Part shown: positions 35,804 to 44,561 of the stretch, piece by piece | Layout: each line of letters begins with the position of its first letter | Position numbering within the stretch: the stretch's first letter is position 1 | Source: Aeromonas diversa CDC 2478-85 | GTDB lineage: Bacteria; Pseudomonadota; Gammaproteobacteria; Enterobacterales; Aeromonadaceae | Assembly: GCF_000819805.1 (NCBI RefSeq) | Contig: NZ_CDCE01000029.1 | Coordinates: 188,833 to 252,832 of the forward strand | Direction: 5' to 3' | Length of the DNA stretch: 64,000 nucleotides | Notes under the pieces: generated by a model | Seen by the model: the letters and a program-made list of their open reading frames with translations, nothing else | Database searches by the model: none | Told to the model about the DNA's origin: nothing | Translations under genes and position numbers: made by a program

Positions 35804-37146
35804 GATTCCACCAAGAGTTTGTTTTGCCAGCGGCGGCTGCGCCAGCGCCAGTACATGGCCAGGCCGCGAACCCACTCGTCGCAGGCCAGTGCCAGCCAGA
35901 TGCCGACCAGTCCATGACCCAGCATGATACCGAGGAAATAGGCCAGAGGCACGGCAATCCCCCACATGGAGATAAGACCCATGAGCAGAGGGAAACGGGC
36001 ATCCCCGGTGGCGCGCAGGGCGTTGATCACCACCAGGTTGAAGGTGCGCCCCGGCTCGAGGATGAGGCTCACCAGAAAGAGTTGCGCCACCTGGTTGACG
36101 ATATCCGGGTCGTCGGTAAAGAGACCGATCAGCTGACGCCCGCTGAGGGCGGCGGCCAGCGCGATGAGACAGGTGACGATAAGGCCCAGCTTTAGGCTCT
36201 TGAGCAGCTGCCCATAGGCGCGCTCGAACTGCCGGGCGCCGGCCAGATGGCCGATGATGATCTCGTTACCCAGGCCGATGGAGAGGCCAAACAGCAGGAT
36301 AAACAGGCAGATCTGGAAGAAGTAGGAGTGGGTCGCCAGTGCCTTGTCACCGAGCAGGCCGACAAAGGCGGTGACCACCATGAATTGCAGCATCCAGGAG
36401 AGGTTCTCGCCGGCGGCGGGCAGGCCGATGTGCAGCACCTTGTCGAGCATGGCCCGGCTTGGTTGCAGGATGTCGCGCGGGATGAGGCGGATGCCGGTTT
36501 TGCGGGCCACCAGCCAGATCAGCAGGACCACCCCGACCAGGCGGCCGACGACCGTGCTGATGGCCACGCCGGCGACCCCCATCTCGGGCAGGCCGAACCA
36601 GCCGTAGAGCAGCAGCAGATTGCCGGCGAAGGTGATGAGGTTGACCAGCAGGGTGACGTACATGGCCTCCCGGGTGTGGCCGTGGGCGCGCAGGGTGGCG
36701 GCCAGACAGAGGGCCGCCGCCTCGGGCAGCAGACACAGGCCGATGATCTGCAGGTAGAGCATGCCGTCCCCCATCAGATCGGGGGGTAGGTTCATCATGG
36801 CCAGCAGGGGGCCGGCGCCACCCATGACCCCCAGGGCGGCCACCAGCCCCACCAGCAGGTTGAAGGCGATGGCGGTGTGGATCACCACGCGGGCCTTCTC
36901 CCTGTCACCGGCGCCGAGATACTGGGTGATCACCACGCTGGTCCCTATGCTGACGAAGCTAAACAGGGTGATGGCGAGGTCAAACACCTGGTTGCCGACC
37001 GCCAGGGCCGCGACGCCACGGTAGGAGACGTGTCCCACCATGAAGGTGTTGAGGGCCCCGGTCAGAAAGTGCAGGGCGAGATCGATAAAGAGAGGCCAGG
37101 TGAGGGAGAAGAGGGTTCCCGGGCCCCGCTCGGAATGGTGTTGCAT
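35800..37146 (-). CDS. MATE family efflux transporter
   Basis: A 449-residue inner-membrane protein with twelve predicted membrane segments in two homologous halves (MatE repeats, about 10-220 and 230-440). It should use a proton or sodium gradient to export cationic compounds, as NorM does. Typical features are WPLFIDLALHFLTGALNTFMVG at the start of the first repeat and GLPAAGENLSWML at the start of the second. The ATG at 37146 is preferred over an upstream codon with an arginine-rich, non-family extension. Substrate unknown. It is co-expressed with a small exported protein. Confidence 0.85.
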   Translation of the reverse strand: MQHHSERGPGTLFSLTWPLFIDLALHFLTGALNTFMVGHVSYRGVAALAVGNQVFDLAITLFSFVSIGTSVVITQYLGAGDREKARVVIHTAIAFNLLVGLVAALGVMGGAGPLLAMMNLPPDLMGDGMLYLQIIGLCLLPEAAALCLAATLRAHGHTREAMYVTLLVNLITFAGNLLLLYGWFGLPEMGVAGVAISTVVGRLVGVVLLIWLVARKTGIRLIPRDILQPSRAMLDKVLHIGLPAAGENLSWMLQFMVVTAFVGLLGDKALATHSYFFQICLFILLFGLSIGLGNEIIIGHLAGARQFERAYGQLLKSLKLGLIVTCLIALAAALSGRQLIGLFTDDPDIVNQVAQLFLVSLILEPGRTFNLVVINALRATGDARFPLLMGLISMWGIAVPLAYFLGIMLGHGLVGIWLALACDEWVRGLAMYWRWRSRRWQNKLLVES

Positions 37147-37216
37147 CGGTGTTCCACGGCTACGGGGCGACCGGTAGGGCCGCCCACGGTGCGCCATTTA
37201 ACACCAAGGGCCCGGG

Positions 37217-38983
37217 TCACGCAATCGTGGTGGCCAGACTCACCTCGCGCTCCTCCTGCTCGGGATCTCGCTCGGCCAGAGGCAGCTCCTCCTCGGCAGA
37301 GCGGTAGCAGCGGGTCATGCGCAGGGCCTGATAGATATCGGGGCAGAGCAGGATCCCATCCTCGCCCACACGCACCCCGGCCTGGCGGAACCAGTGGCTC
37401 AGCTGACCGTGGCGGCCCGCCATCACCATGTGGATGCCGCGCCGCTTCAGCTCCAGGTGCAGTTCGCCGACCATGCTCATGACGCTGATGTCCTGATGGG
37501 TGAAGCAGGCCACCGCATCGATCACCAGGCAGCGGGGGCTGTGGGGATCCTGTACCAGCAGCGCCAACACCCGCCGCTTGAAGTAGGGGGCATTGAAGTA
37601 GGTGAGCGGCGAGTTGAAGCGATAGACCAGGATGCCGGGCACCCCCTTGACCTGCTCGTTGTTTCCTATGGTTCGCACCACCCCATCGTCATCGGTGCCG
37701 AGCAGCTGATCGGTCGGGCGCATCACGTTGCGCAGGAACTGGAACAAGCCGAGCAGCACCGCCAGGGTGATGCCGGGGATGACCCCCATGGTGAGCACGC
37801 TGAGGAAGGTGGTGAGCGCCAGCCAGAAGGCGGAACGGTCTGAATGGCGCAGGGCCCATAGGCCGCGAAAGTCGGTCAGTGACAGGGAGGCCATCACCAG
37901 CACCACCCCGAGCGCCGCGGTGGGGATGTACTGTAACGGCTCGGTCAGGGTAAAGGTGACCAGGGCTATGATGGCGGCGGCGATGAGAGAGACCAGCTGA
38001 CTCTTGCCGCCGTTGGCGTCGTTGACCGCGGTGCGCGAGTCGGCCCCGCTGATGGCAAATCCCTGAGAGACAGCGGCGGCGAGGTTGGCGAGCCCCAGCG
38101 CCCGAAACTCCTGATCGGCGTCTATCTCATAGCCGTTCTTGGCGGCGAAGCTGCGGGCGGTGAGCATCATGGAGACGAAGCTTACCATGGCGAGGTTGAG
38201 GGCAGGCAGCACCAGCTCGCGCAGCAGGCCGGGGGGAAACTCGGGCATCTGCAAGTCGGGAATGCCGGAGGGGACCTGGCCTATGGTCTTGATCCCAAAC
38301 TGTCCGAGCGTCCCCGCCCACACCAGCAGGCCGGCACCGGCCAGGGCCAGCATGGTCGCCGGCCAGTGCGGGCGCAGCCGCCGGCAGACGAGCAGCAACA
38401 GCAGGGTGAAAAAACTCATGGCCAGGGTCGGCAGATGGCTTTGGGCCAGATAACCCAGGCTGCCCGCCAGTCGCTCGATGAGGTACTTGTCGCTGAAGGT
38501 GAAGCCGAAGATCTTGGAAAGTTGTCCCACCATGATGGTGATGGCCACGCCGTTGAGCAGCCCCATCAGGATGGGGCGCGACAGGAAGTCGGCCAGCACC
38601 CCCAGCTTGAAGCGGCTGGCCACCAGGCACCAGACGCCGGTCATGGCGGTCATGGTCATCACCAGCTGCCAGTGCTTGGTGGGGTCCCCGGCGGCCAGCG
38701 GGGTCACCACGGCGGCGATGACGGCGCAGGTGGCGGCGTCGGGCCCGACGATGAGCTGGCGTGAGGTGCCAAACAGGGCGTACACCATCATCGGCAGGAT
38801 GCAGGAGTAGAGCCCCACCACGGCACCGACGCCGGTCAGCTCGGCGTAGGCGATGGCGACCGGCAGGGCGACCGCAGCCACCGAGAGACCTGCGCGAAGA
38901 TCGGGGGCGAGCCAGCTGCGCTCGTAACGCAGCAAGGCGGCGAGGCCAGGCATCCAGCGGGCCAGAGAGAAGAAATCGCGCAT
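37217..38983 (-). CDS. SulP family anion transporter with STAS domain
   Basis: A 588-residue inner-membrane transporter. The Sulfate_transp core (about 15-410) begins in DLRAGLSVAAVALPVAIAYAELTGVG, the family signature, and holds 11-14 membrane segments. A cytoplasmic STAS domain follows (about 455-560; VLVIDAVACFTHQDISVM). Bacterial relatives carry sulfate, bicarbonate (BicA) or dicarboxylates (DauA); the sequence does not settle which. There is no carbonic anhydrase gene beside it. AAAGGG precedes the start. Confidence 0.88.
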   Translation of the reverse strand: MRDFFSLARWMPGLAALLRYERSWLAPDLRAGLSVAAVALPVAIAYAELTGVGAVVGLYSCILPMMVYALFGTSRQLIVGPDAATCAVIAAVVTPLAAGDPTKHWQLVMTMTAMTGVWCLVASRFKLGVLADFLSRPILMGLLNGVAITIMVGQLSKIFGFTFSDKYLIERLAGSLGYLAQSHLPTLAMSFFTLLLLLVCRRLRPHWPATMLALAGAGLLVWAGTLGQFGIKTIGQVPSGIPDLQMPEFPPGLLRELVLPALNLAMVSFVSMMLTARSFAAKNGYEIDADQEFRALGLANLAAAVSQGFAISGADSRTAVNDANGGKSQLVSLIAAAIIALVTFTLTEPLQYIPTAALGVVLVMASLSLTDFRGLWALRHSDRSAFWLALTTFLSVLTMGVIPGITLAVLLGLFQFLRNVMRPTDQLLGTDDDGVVRTIGNNEQVKGVPGILVYRFNSPLTYFNAPYFKRRVLALLVQDPHSPRCLVIDAVACFTHQDISVMSMVGELHLELKRRGIHMVMAGRHGQLSHWFRQAGVRVGEDGILLCPDIYQALRMTRCYRSAEEELPLAERDPEQEEREVSLATTIA

Positions 38984-39051
38984 AGTGAACCCTTTGAAAC
39001 TACAGCTTTTTCAAGTGTGCCTAAAGATGTAACAGAAATGCAATGCTGCCC

Positions 39052-39621
39052 TCACTGGGCGGGCCAGAGGATCTGCAAGTTTGGCCACAGTGCCTGCCAG
39101 CGTTTTTCTGTGACCCGCGCGGTGAAAACGGCGGGATCCTGGCGGCAGAGGGGGTTGGGCGCCACGTCCAGGCTCCAGTTGTGGGCGATGCCATGGGGGG
39201 CCACCAGGGTCAGGCTATCGTCCTGCTCCAGCCGGGCGCCGATGCAGGTGGGCAGCTCGACCCAGTGGGCGAGGGCATCGAGACTGCTCGCGAAGGGGGG
39301 CACGCCCTGACGATGGTGCATCCGCGCCTGGTTACGCACCTCCCAGTGTTCCGTGGGCAAGAGGGTGCGAGCATGGGCCTCATACTCGGCCTCACGCCGT
39401 CCCTCGGGGTCGCTGGGGTCGAGATAGATGAGATCGATATCCTTGAGGGGGGTGGCGATGGCGTTATGGTGCAGGTGATCCCAAATCAGGTTTCGCACAA
39501 AGCCGGCACCCAGATACCAGTCGGGCAGGGCCAGGGTGCGAGCCACCCGCAGACACTCCAGATGCAAGGGGGAGGCGAGCAGCAGGTCTCGGGTGAGCGT
39601 GACGAGCTTACTGCTTGGCAT
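39052..39621 (-). CDS. Nucleotidyltransferase family protein
   Basis: A 189-residue protein resembling the bacterial nucleotidyltransferase-like family PF06042. It shows WYLGAGFVRNLIWDHLH near residue 35 and the metal-binding pattern KDIDLIYLDP. Members lack a defined substrate. It overlaps the following small acetyltransferase gene by 14 bases, so they share a transcript. Confidence 0.8.
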   Translation of the reverse strand: MPSSKLVTLTRDLLLASPLHLECLRVARTLALPDWYLGAGFVRNLIWDHLHHNAIATPLKDIDLIYLDPSDPEGRREAEYEAHARTLLPTEHWEVRNQARMHHRQGVPPFASSLDALAHWVELPTCIGARLEQDDSLTLVAPHGIAHNWSLDVAPNPLCRQDPAVFTARVTEKRWQALWPNLQILWPAQ

Positions 39622-39868
39622 AACGACTGAGCCACACCTCGATATAGCTGCAAGTGGGCACTATCTTGAGTCCCTCGCTCTGGGTCCAGTTGTAGAAGGC
39701 GCGGGCCAGCTGGTCGGCAACACCGGCGCTGCGGGCCTCGGGGGGAACGAAGGTGTTGAAGGCCTCCACCGTCTGCCCGTCAATACGGCGGTAACGCAGC
39801 CGCGACTCCTGGCCATCGACGATACAGATAAACTGGCGTTGATCCTGCTGATGGACGATCTCGTTCAT
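39608..39868 (-). CDS. Small GNAT-type N-acetyltransferase (YjdJ-like)
   Basis: An 86-residue single-domain protein of the simple GNAT group. The acetyl-CoA region is FVPPEARSAGVADQLARAFYNW and the C-terminal strand is IVPTCSYIEVWL. Relatives acetylate unknown small targets. It is upstream of, and overlaps, the nucleotidyltransferase gene. Confidence 0.83.
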   Translation of the reverse strand: MNEIVHQQDQRQFICIVDGQESRLRYRRIDGQTVEAFNTFVPPEARSAGVADQLARAFYNWTQSEGLKIVPTCSYIEVWLSRYAKQ

Positions 39869-39930
39869 GGGGTTTCCCTCGAGTTGGCTCGGTTATGAAA
39901 GCATGGCCGCTTGATGCGGGCAAGTCCATC

Positions 39931-40230
39931 TCAGAGCGGGTCTGGTTCACTCTCCTGGCGCTGCATCATCAGGGCCTTGCCCTCGGAGAGACAGCTCACC
40001 ACCTTGAAGCGGGCGCTCTTGAGCATGTTGGCCAGGGTCTGGCGTGAAACCCCCATGGCCACGGCGGCATCCTGCTGCTGCATTCCCTGCAGATCCACCA
40101 GCCGCAAGGCCTCGTACTCGTCATCGGCCAGGGTGACCCGTTCCAGTTGGCTAAGGGGCGTGCCACTTGGCTTGAAGCAGGGATGGGCCGGCTGGCCACA
40201 GATAAGACGGGGTATGCGGGGTCTGGGCAT
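39931..40230 (-). CDS. DUF134 family DNA-binding-like protein
   Basis: A 99-residue protein starting MPRPRIPRLI, typical of the DUF134 family. The second half is a sigma-70 region 4-like helix-turn-helix: LTLADDEYEALRL-type helix, then QQDAAVAMGVSRQTLANML. Family members are small predicted transcription regulators, often near metal or redox genes. A strong AAGGAGG lies before the ATG. Its targets are unknown. Confidence 0.85.
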   Translation of the reverse strand: MPRPRIPRLICGQPAHPCFKPSGTPLSQLERVTLADDEYEALRLVDLQGMQQQDAAVAMGVSRQTLANMLKSARFKVVSCLSEGKALMMQRQESEPDPL

Positions 40231-40289
40231 GAGGCCTCCTTCGATGAACGTGCCTATTTAACCCGACCCCGCGGCTCGGTGCAAACCGC

Positions 40290-41480
40290 TTACCAGCAGC
40301 GCTCCAGCAGCGCCAGTAACTCCTCTCTGTCGGCGTCCTTGCGATTGAACAGCAGGGCGCCGTCATTGATGGCGAGATCCCGGATCTCCCCGAGCAGGCT
40401 CTGGTCGGTCAGGCCCGCCTCGCGCAGGGTGCGCGGCAGCTTGACCCGCTCCCAGAGCAGATCCCGCAGCTTGCAGAGGGCCGCGATGGCGGCGCGGGGG
40501 CGCTCGGAGGGGGGCGTGCCGGCGTAGTGCTCGGCATCGGTCAGAGCCAGCAGCAGGCGGGTCAAGGCCGGGTCTATGCCGGGGCGGTTGTACTCGAGCA
40601 CCCTGGGCAGGAACAGGTTCATGCACAGGCCATGGGGCAGGTGGCAGCGCGCGCCCAGGCTGTGACCGAGGGCGTGTACCAGCCCCACCATTGAGTTGGA
40701 GAAGGCCATGCCGGCCAGGGTGGCCCCCTCGGCCAGGGCCAGGCGAAGCTCGGCATCGTCGGGCTTGTCGAGGATGGCGGGCAGCGCCCTGGCTATCTTC
40801 TCGACGGCCATCAGGGCCAGCCCCTGGCTCACCGGATTGGCGCTGTTGCCGATGAGGGACTCGATGGCGTGGGTCATGGCGTCCATGGCGGTGGCGGCCG
40901 TGATCGGCAGCGGCAGTGACAGGGTCAGGCGTGGATCGAGCACCGCCAGATTGGGGATGAGAAAGGGGGAGGTGAAAGGCACCTTGCGCCCACTCTTCTC
41001 GTCGCGGATCACCGCCACCAGGGTCACCTCGGAGCCGGTACCGGCCGTGGTGGGCAGCACTGCCAGGGGACGCAGGGGGCGGGTCAGCAGATCGGCCCCC
41101 GACCAGGCCAAGAGATCGTTCTCCTCTCCCATGGATACCAGGATGTTGACCGCCTTGGCGGTGTCGATGACAGAGCCCCCGCCGAGGGCGATGAGGGAGT
41201 CGCAACCGAGGCGGCGATAGCGCTCGGCGATGCGCTCGACCACCTGAGTCGACGAGTCGGGAGGGACCTCATCCTCGATGGCCAGGGCGACCAGGGCGCC
41301 GGCGCCCAGAATGTCGTAGACCTTGTCGGCCAGCCCGCTGGCGCGGATCCCCTTATCGGTGATGAGCAGGGGACGCTCGGCACCGAGGGCGGCCATGGCG
41401 GCGGGAAGTTGCTCGATGGCGGACTCGCCCACCAGCAGTTTGACCGGACAGAAGAACTCGAAATAGCGGCTGTGATCCAT
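40290..41480 (-). CDS. Iron-containing alcohol dehydrogenase
   Basis: A 396-residue type III ADH. NAD(P) binding is at ALGGGSVIDTAKAVNI and the metal ligands are in the D-x3-H of MDAMTHAIESL and in HALGHSLGARCHLPHG. It should interconvert an alcohol with its aldehyde. It is the last gene of ALDH-TetR-SCP2-like-ADH, all on the minus strand with 8-10 base gaps or overlaps. The aldehyde produced could be the substrate of the ALDH at 42578. Its specific substrate is not evident. Confidence 0.9.
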   Translation of the reverse strand: MDHSRYFEFFCPVKLLVGESAIEQLPAAMAALGAERPLLITDKGIRASGLADKVYDILGAGALVALAIEDEVPPDSSTQVVERIAERYRRLGCDSLIALGGGSVIDTAKAVNILVSMGEENDLLAWSGADLLTRPLRPLAVLPTTAGTGSEVTLVAVIRDEKSGRKVPFTSPFLIPNLAVLDPRLTLSLPLPITAATAMDAMTHAIESLIGNSANPVSQGLALMAVEKIARALPAILDKPDDAELRLALAEGATLAGMAFSNSMVGLVHALGHSLGARCHLPHGLCMNLFLPRVLEYNRPGIDPALTRLLLALTDAEHYAGTPPSERPRAAIAALCKLRDLLWERVKLPRTLREAGLTDQSLLGEIRDLAINDGALLFNRKDADREELLALLERCW

Positions 41481-41490
41481 GGTGAACTCC

Positions 41491-42000
41491 TCAGGCGATA
41501 AGCAGGCCGGCGCAGATGTTGAGGGCGCGAGGCAGTTTGCGCTCGGGGGCGCGGTATTGACGCAGCAGGGGACGGGCCAGGAAGGCGGGCAGCAGCAGTG
41601 ACTCCAGGGCCTCCAGGGCGCGCACTAGGTGCATGGCGGCGGTGAGATCTCCCTCCACGCTCACCCGCCCTTCACAGAAACTCTGGTTAATGCCCAGACG
41701 AAACCCCAGCACTCGCAGTGCCGTCTGGGGGTGTTTGAAGGTCATGCAGAGGGTGGGGGCTGCCCGGCTGGCGCGCCAGATTGCCCCCTGTTTTTGCAAG
41801 GTGAGGTGGCAGCCTAGCCCCCGGACCTTGAGTTGAAAACAGAAGCCGTCGGGCAGGGGGGCCAGTTCCCGGGCGACCACGGGATCGACCCGGGCGGCGC
41901 GTGAGAGGGTTCGCCCCATGCCCCACATCAGGAGCGTGATCAGGGTGCGCTTCCCCTGCCAGGCCAGGGTGGAGAGGGGGAGGGTCAGGGCTTTGCTCAT
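41491..42000 (-). CDS. SCP2-like sterol/lipid-binding domain protein
   Basis: A 169-residue protein. The core (about 45-140) resembles the SCP2 lipid-carrier fold: FCFQLKVRGLGCHLTLQKQG, a strand rich centre, then GRVSVEGDLTAAMHLVRALE. An amphipathic N-terminal helix may touch the membrane. The start overlaps the TetR stop (ATGA). Between a TetR regulator and an alcohol dehydrogenase, a hydrophobic-substrate carrier role fits. Family assignment is by pattern only. Confidence 0.65.
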   Translation of the reverse strand: MSKALTLPLSTLAWQGKRTLITLLMWGMGRTLSRAARVDPVVARELAPLPDGFCFQLKVRGLGCHLTLQKQGAIWRASRAAPTLCMTFKHPQTALRVLGFRLGINQSFCEGRVSVEGDLTAAMHLVRALEALESLLLPAFLARPLLRQYRAPERKLPRALNICAGLLIA

Positions 42001-42569
42001 GATGCACTCCTTGCTATGGCATGCCAGAAGAGGTCGAAGGCCGCCTGATGCCACTCGGGATCGCCGGAGCGCTCGGGCTCGGCGACGAACAGGGCGGCGC
42101 AGGCGAGAAACTGTCCCTGGCACGCCTCCATCAGCAGCGGCAAGGGGCAGGGACGCACCACCCCCTGCCGCATCCCCTCCGCGAGGAGAATGGGCAGGAA
42201 GGTGAGGGTTTCGTTGATGATGCGGCTGCGCAGTGCCAGAGGCAGGGCCGCCGAGTGAAAGAAGCCGAGCAGAAAGCGCAGCTCCCTCGGATGGGCCAGC
42301 AGCCAGTTCATGGTCCCTTCCCAATAGTGATAGGCCTGCGCCTTGAGCGGAAGCGCCCCCTCGGGGGGCTGCAGGGCGGCGGCGAGCCTCCCCTTGATCT
42401 CCTGATAGAGGCAGAGGATGAGTGCCTCCTTGTTGGGGAAGTGGTGGAACAGGGTACCGTTCGCCACCCCGGCCGCCTTGGCGATGCGGGCGGTGGCGGC
42501 GCCTGCCGTACCCTCTTCGGCACACAGGGTGAGGGCGGCATCGAGGATCTGGCTGCGCTTGTCCAGCAT
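41997..42569 (-). CDS. TetR family transcriptional regulator
   Basis: A 190-residue repressor-type protein. The N-terminal helix-turn-helix is GAATARIAKAAGVANGTLFHHFPNKEALI (residues about 19-47), with the F-H-H-F-x-N-K signature of the family. The C-terminal ligand domain is divergent. AGGAGG is five bases before the ATG. It lies inside the operon it is likely to control; a 20-base palindrome upstream of the first gene is the probable operator. Confidence 0.92.
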   Translation of the reverse strand: MLDKRSQILDAALTLCAEEGTAGAATARIAKAAGVANGTLFHHFPNKEALILCLYQEIKGRLAAALQPPEGALPLKAQAYHYWEGTMNWLLAHPRELRFLLGFFHSAALPLALRSRIINETLTFLPILLAEGMRQGVVRPCPLPLLMEACQGQFLACAALFVAEPERSGDPEWHQAAFDLFWHAIARSAS

Positions 42570-42577
42570 GGCGCCTC

Positions 42578-43996
42578 CTAGCGCATGAAGAAGCGCAGCA
42601 TCAGGCGCTGCACCCAGCCATAGGGGGGGTGAACCAGGCCACCCGTGCTGAAGCGGCCGCGGCGCAGCACCGTCTTGGCCTTGGAGAAGGTGAGAAAGCC
42701 CTCGTGGCCGTGGTAGTGGCCCATGCCGGAGGGGCCGATGCCGCCAAATGGTGCGTCGTCGGCCGCCACATGAAAGACGGTCTCGTTGATCGCCATGCCG
42801 CCGGCGTGCACCTCTTCCACCATGCGCCGGGTCAGCTTCTCATCCAGGCTCATCAGATAGCAGGCCAGCGGGCGCGGGCGCGCTCGAATGTAGTCGAGCG
42901 CCTGCTCCAGCGTGTCGTAGGGAATGATGGGGAGCAAAGGACCGAAGATCTCTTGCTCGAGCAGGGCACAGCGTTCGGGCAGGTTCCACAGCAGGTGCGG
43001 CACCATGCGGTGGAGATCGGGGTCCACACCTGGCTCGGCCATGCTGGCGACCTCGGCACCGGCAGCGCTGGCCTCTTCCAGCCAGGCGGTGAGACGTTGG
43101 TAGTGGGCCTGATTGATGACGCTGGTGTAGTCGGGGCTGGCCAGCCCCTCGGGGTAGCGGCGCCGGAACGCGCGGCGAAACGCCTCCACCAGCGCCTCTT
43201 CCTGGCCACGGGGCAGCAGCAGGTAGTCGGGGGCGACGCAGATCTGGCCTGCATTGAGGCACTTGCCATAGATGATCCGCTCCACCGCCAGATCCAGCGG
43301 CATGTCGGGGGCGATGAGGCAGGGAGACTTGCCGCCGAGCTCCAGGGTCACCGGGGTGAGGTGCTGACTCGCGGCGGCCATCACCTTGCGCCCGACCGCG
43401 GTCGAGCCGGTGAAGATCAGGTGATCCAACGGCAGGGCGCTGAACGCGGCCGCCACCTCGGGTCCCCCCTCAACCACGGCCACTTCATCTTCGTCGAAGC
43501 GCTCGGCCAGCAGCTGGCGCAGCACGGCGTTGGTGGCCGGCGTGAACTCGGAGAGCTTGATCATGGCCCGGTTACCGGCGGCGAGGGCGGTAATGAGCGG
43601 ACCGATGGAGAGCATCACAGGAAAGTTCCAGGGCACCATGATGCCCACCACGCCGAGCGGCTGATGGTGCACCCTGACCGAGGCGGGGGCCAGCAACAGG
43701 CCGGCATGGCGGCGGCTCGGCGCCATCCAGCGGCGCAGGCGGTGGCGGGTATAGTTGATCTGCAGCACACAGGGCAGCAGATCAGAGATGCGGGTATCGA
43801 AGGCGCTGCGCTGGCCATAGTCCTGATTGAGGGCAGCTTCGATGCGCTCGCCCTCACTGAGCAGCCCCTCCTTGAGTCGGGCGAGGGCGTCGAGACGGTG
43901 CTCGAGAGAGGGGTAGGGGGAGGCGGCAAAGGCCTGGCGCTGGTGTTCCAGCAAGGTGTCGAGAGGGGCCGTATTCCACACTGGGGCCTGAGTCAT
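42578..43996 (-). CDS. Aldehyde dehydrogenase, coniferyl-aldehyde dehydrogenase type
   Basis: A 472-residue NAD(P)-dependent ALDH, of the shorter class that includes coniferyl and fatty aldehyde dehydrogenases. Seen are VPWNFPVMLSIGPLI, FTGSTAVGRKVM at the cofactor site, the general-base glutamate in LELGGKSPCLI and the catalytic cysteine in NAGQICVAPDY. The C-terminal tail after residue 440 is hydrophobic and aromatic, as in membrane-associated relatives. It is the first gene of the TetR-regulated cluster; GGAG precedes the start. Confidence 0.9.
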   Translation of the reverse strand: MTQAPVWNTAPLDTLLEHQRQAFAASPYPSLEHRLDALARLKEGLLSEGERIEAALNQDYGQRSAFDTRISDLLPCVLQINYTRHRLRRWMAPSRRHAGLLLAPASVRVHHQPLGVVGIMVPWNFPVMLSIGPLITALAAGNRAMIKLSEFTPATNAVLRQLLAERFDEDEVAVVEGGPEVAAAFSALPLDHLIFTGSTAVGRKVMAAASQHLTPVTLELGGKSPCLIAPDMPLDLAVERIIYGKCLNAGQICVAPDYLLLPRGQEEALVEAFRRAFRRRYPEGLASPDYTSVINQAHYQRLTAWLEEASAAGAEVASMAEPGVDPDLHRMVPHLLWNLPERCALLEQEIFGPLLPIIPYDTLEQALDYIRARPRPLACYLMSLDEKLTRRMVEEVHAGGMAINETVFHVAADDAPFGGIGPSGMGHYHGHEGFLTFSKAKTVLRRGRFSTGGLVHPPYGWVQRLMLRFFMR

Positions 43997-44014
43997 GGTC
44001 GTCTCCTGCAGTCA

Positions 44015-44034
44015 AACCGACTGATTGGTCGGTT
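44015..44034 (-). promoter_or_regulatory. Probable TetR operator, AACCGAC-N6-GTCGGTT
   Basis: A perfect seven-base inverted repeat with a six-base centre, 19 bases before the ALDH start. Size and symmetry are typical of TetR-family operators, and a TetR gene is the second gene of the unit. Likely autorepression relieved by a hydrophobic or aldehyde ligand. Confidence 0.72.
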
Positions 44035-44230
44035 GAAATCTAGACAAGGGTCTTTCCTTTGTAAAGGCGGGTGAGGATTTTATTCAGCTAGCATCAAGCG
44101 AAGCCTGTTTGCGGGGCCTGGTCCAAGCGGTGGAAGTGTGGGGTGAAACACAATTCTGTTATTAATGGCTGTGCTGCCGTCCCGGGAGGGGGTAGCTTGG
44201 AGTGAGTTGATACCTATAAGGAGATAGATT

Positions 44231-44521
44231 ATGACAGTGGAGCGATTGCTGACCCGATTGGATGAGGTGATTGACCGCATGCCCGAGAGTTTCAACACCT
44301 ACGAGTTGGTGCAGCGTCTGTCGGCCCTCTATCCCGCCGACTATTTTGCGGCAGGGCATACTCTGGCCCAGGGGGCCGAGCCAAATGCCCTGCGTGCGCT
44401 CCATGCTGTGGTGGCCGAACACCTGGCCCACGGGGAGCGGGTGATCGAGGGGGCGCACCTGCCCTGTACGACCCCCTGGGGCGAGCGCAGCAGCTCGCCG
44501 CGCTGGCACCGCAAGCACTAA
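44231..44521 (+). CDS. Small hypothetical protein, 96 residues
   Basis: I do not recognise a family. It is a soluble, mostly helical protein with a basic, proline/tryptophan-containing tail (SSSPRWHRKH). AAGGAGA lies seven bases before the ATG and a strong terminator follows, so it looks like a real single-gene unit. It contains FNTYELVQRLSALYPADYF, which resembles a small winged-helix entry segment, but I cannot take it further. Confidence 0.7.
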   Translation: MTVERLLTRLDEVIDRMPESFNTYELVQRLSALYPADYFAAGHTLAQGAEPNALRALHAVVAEHLAHGERVIEGAHLPCTTPWGERSSSPRWHRKH

Positions 44522-44524
44522 ACG

Positions 44525-44556
44525 ACGAGGCCCCGCAGTGCGGGGCCTCGTGTTTT
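44525..44556. terminator. Terminator between the small gene and fabH2
   Basis: ACGAGGCCCCGC / GCGGGGCCTCGT perfect 12-base-pair stem with a three-base loop, followed by GTTTT on the plus strand. The convergent fabH2 ends at 44562 and may share it. Confidence 0.9.
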
Positions 44557-44561
44557 GGGGG

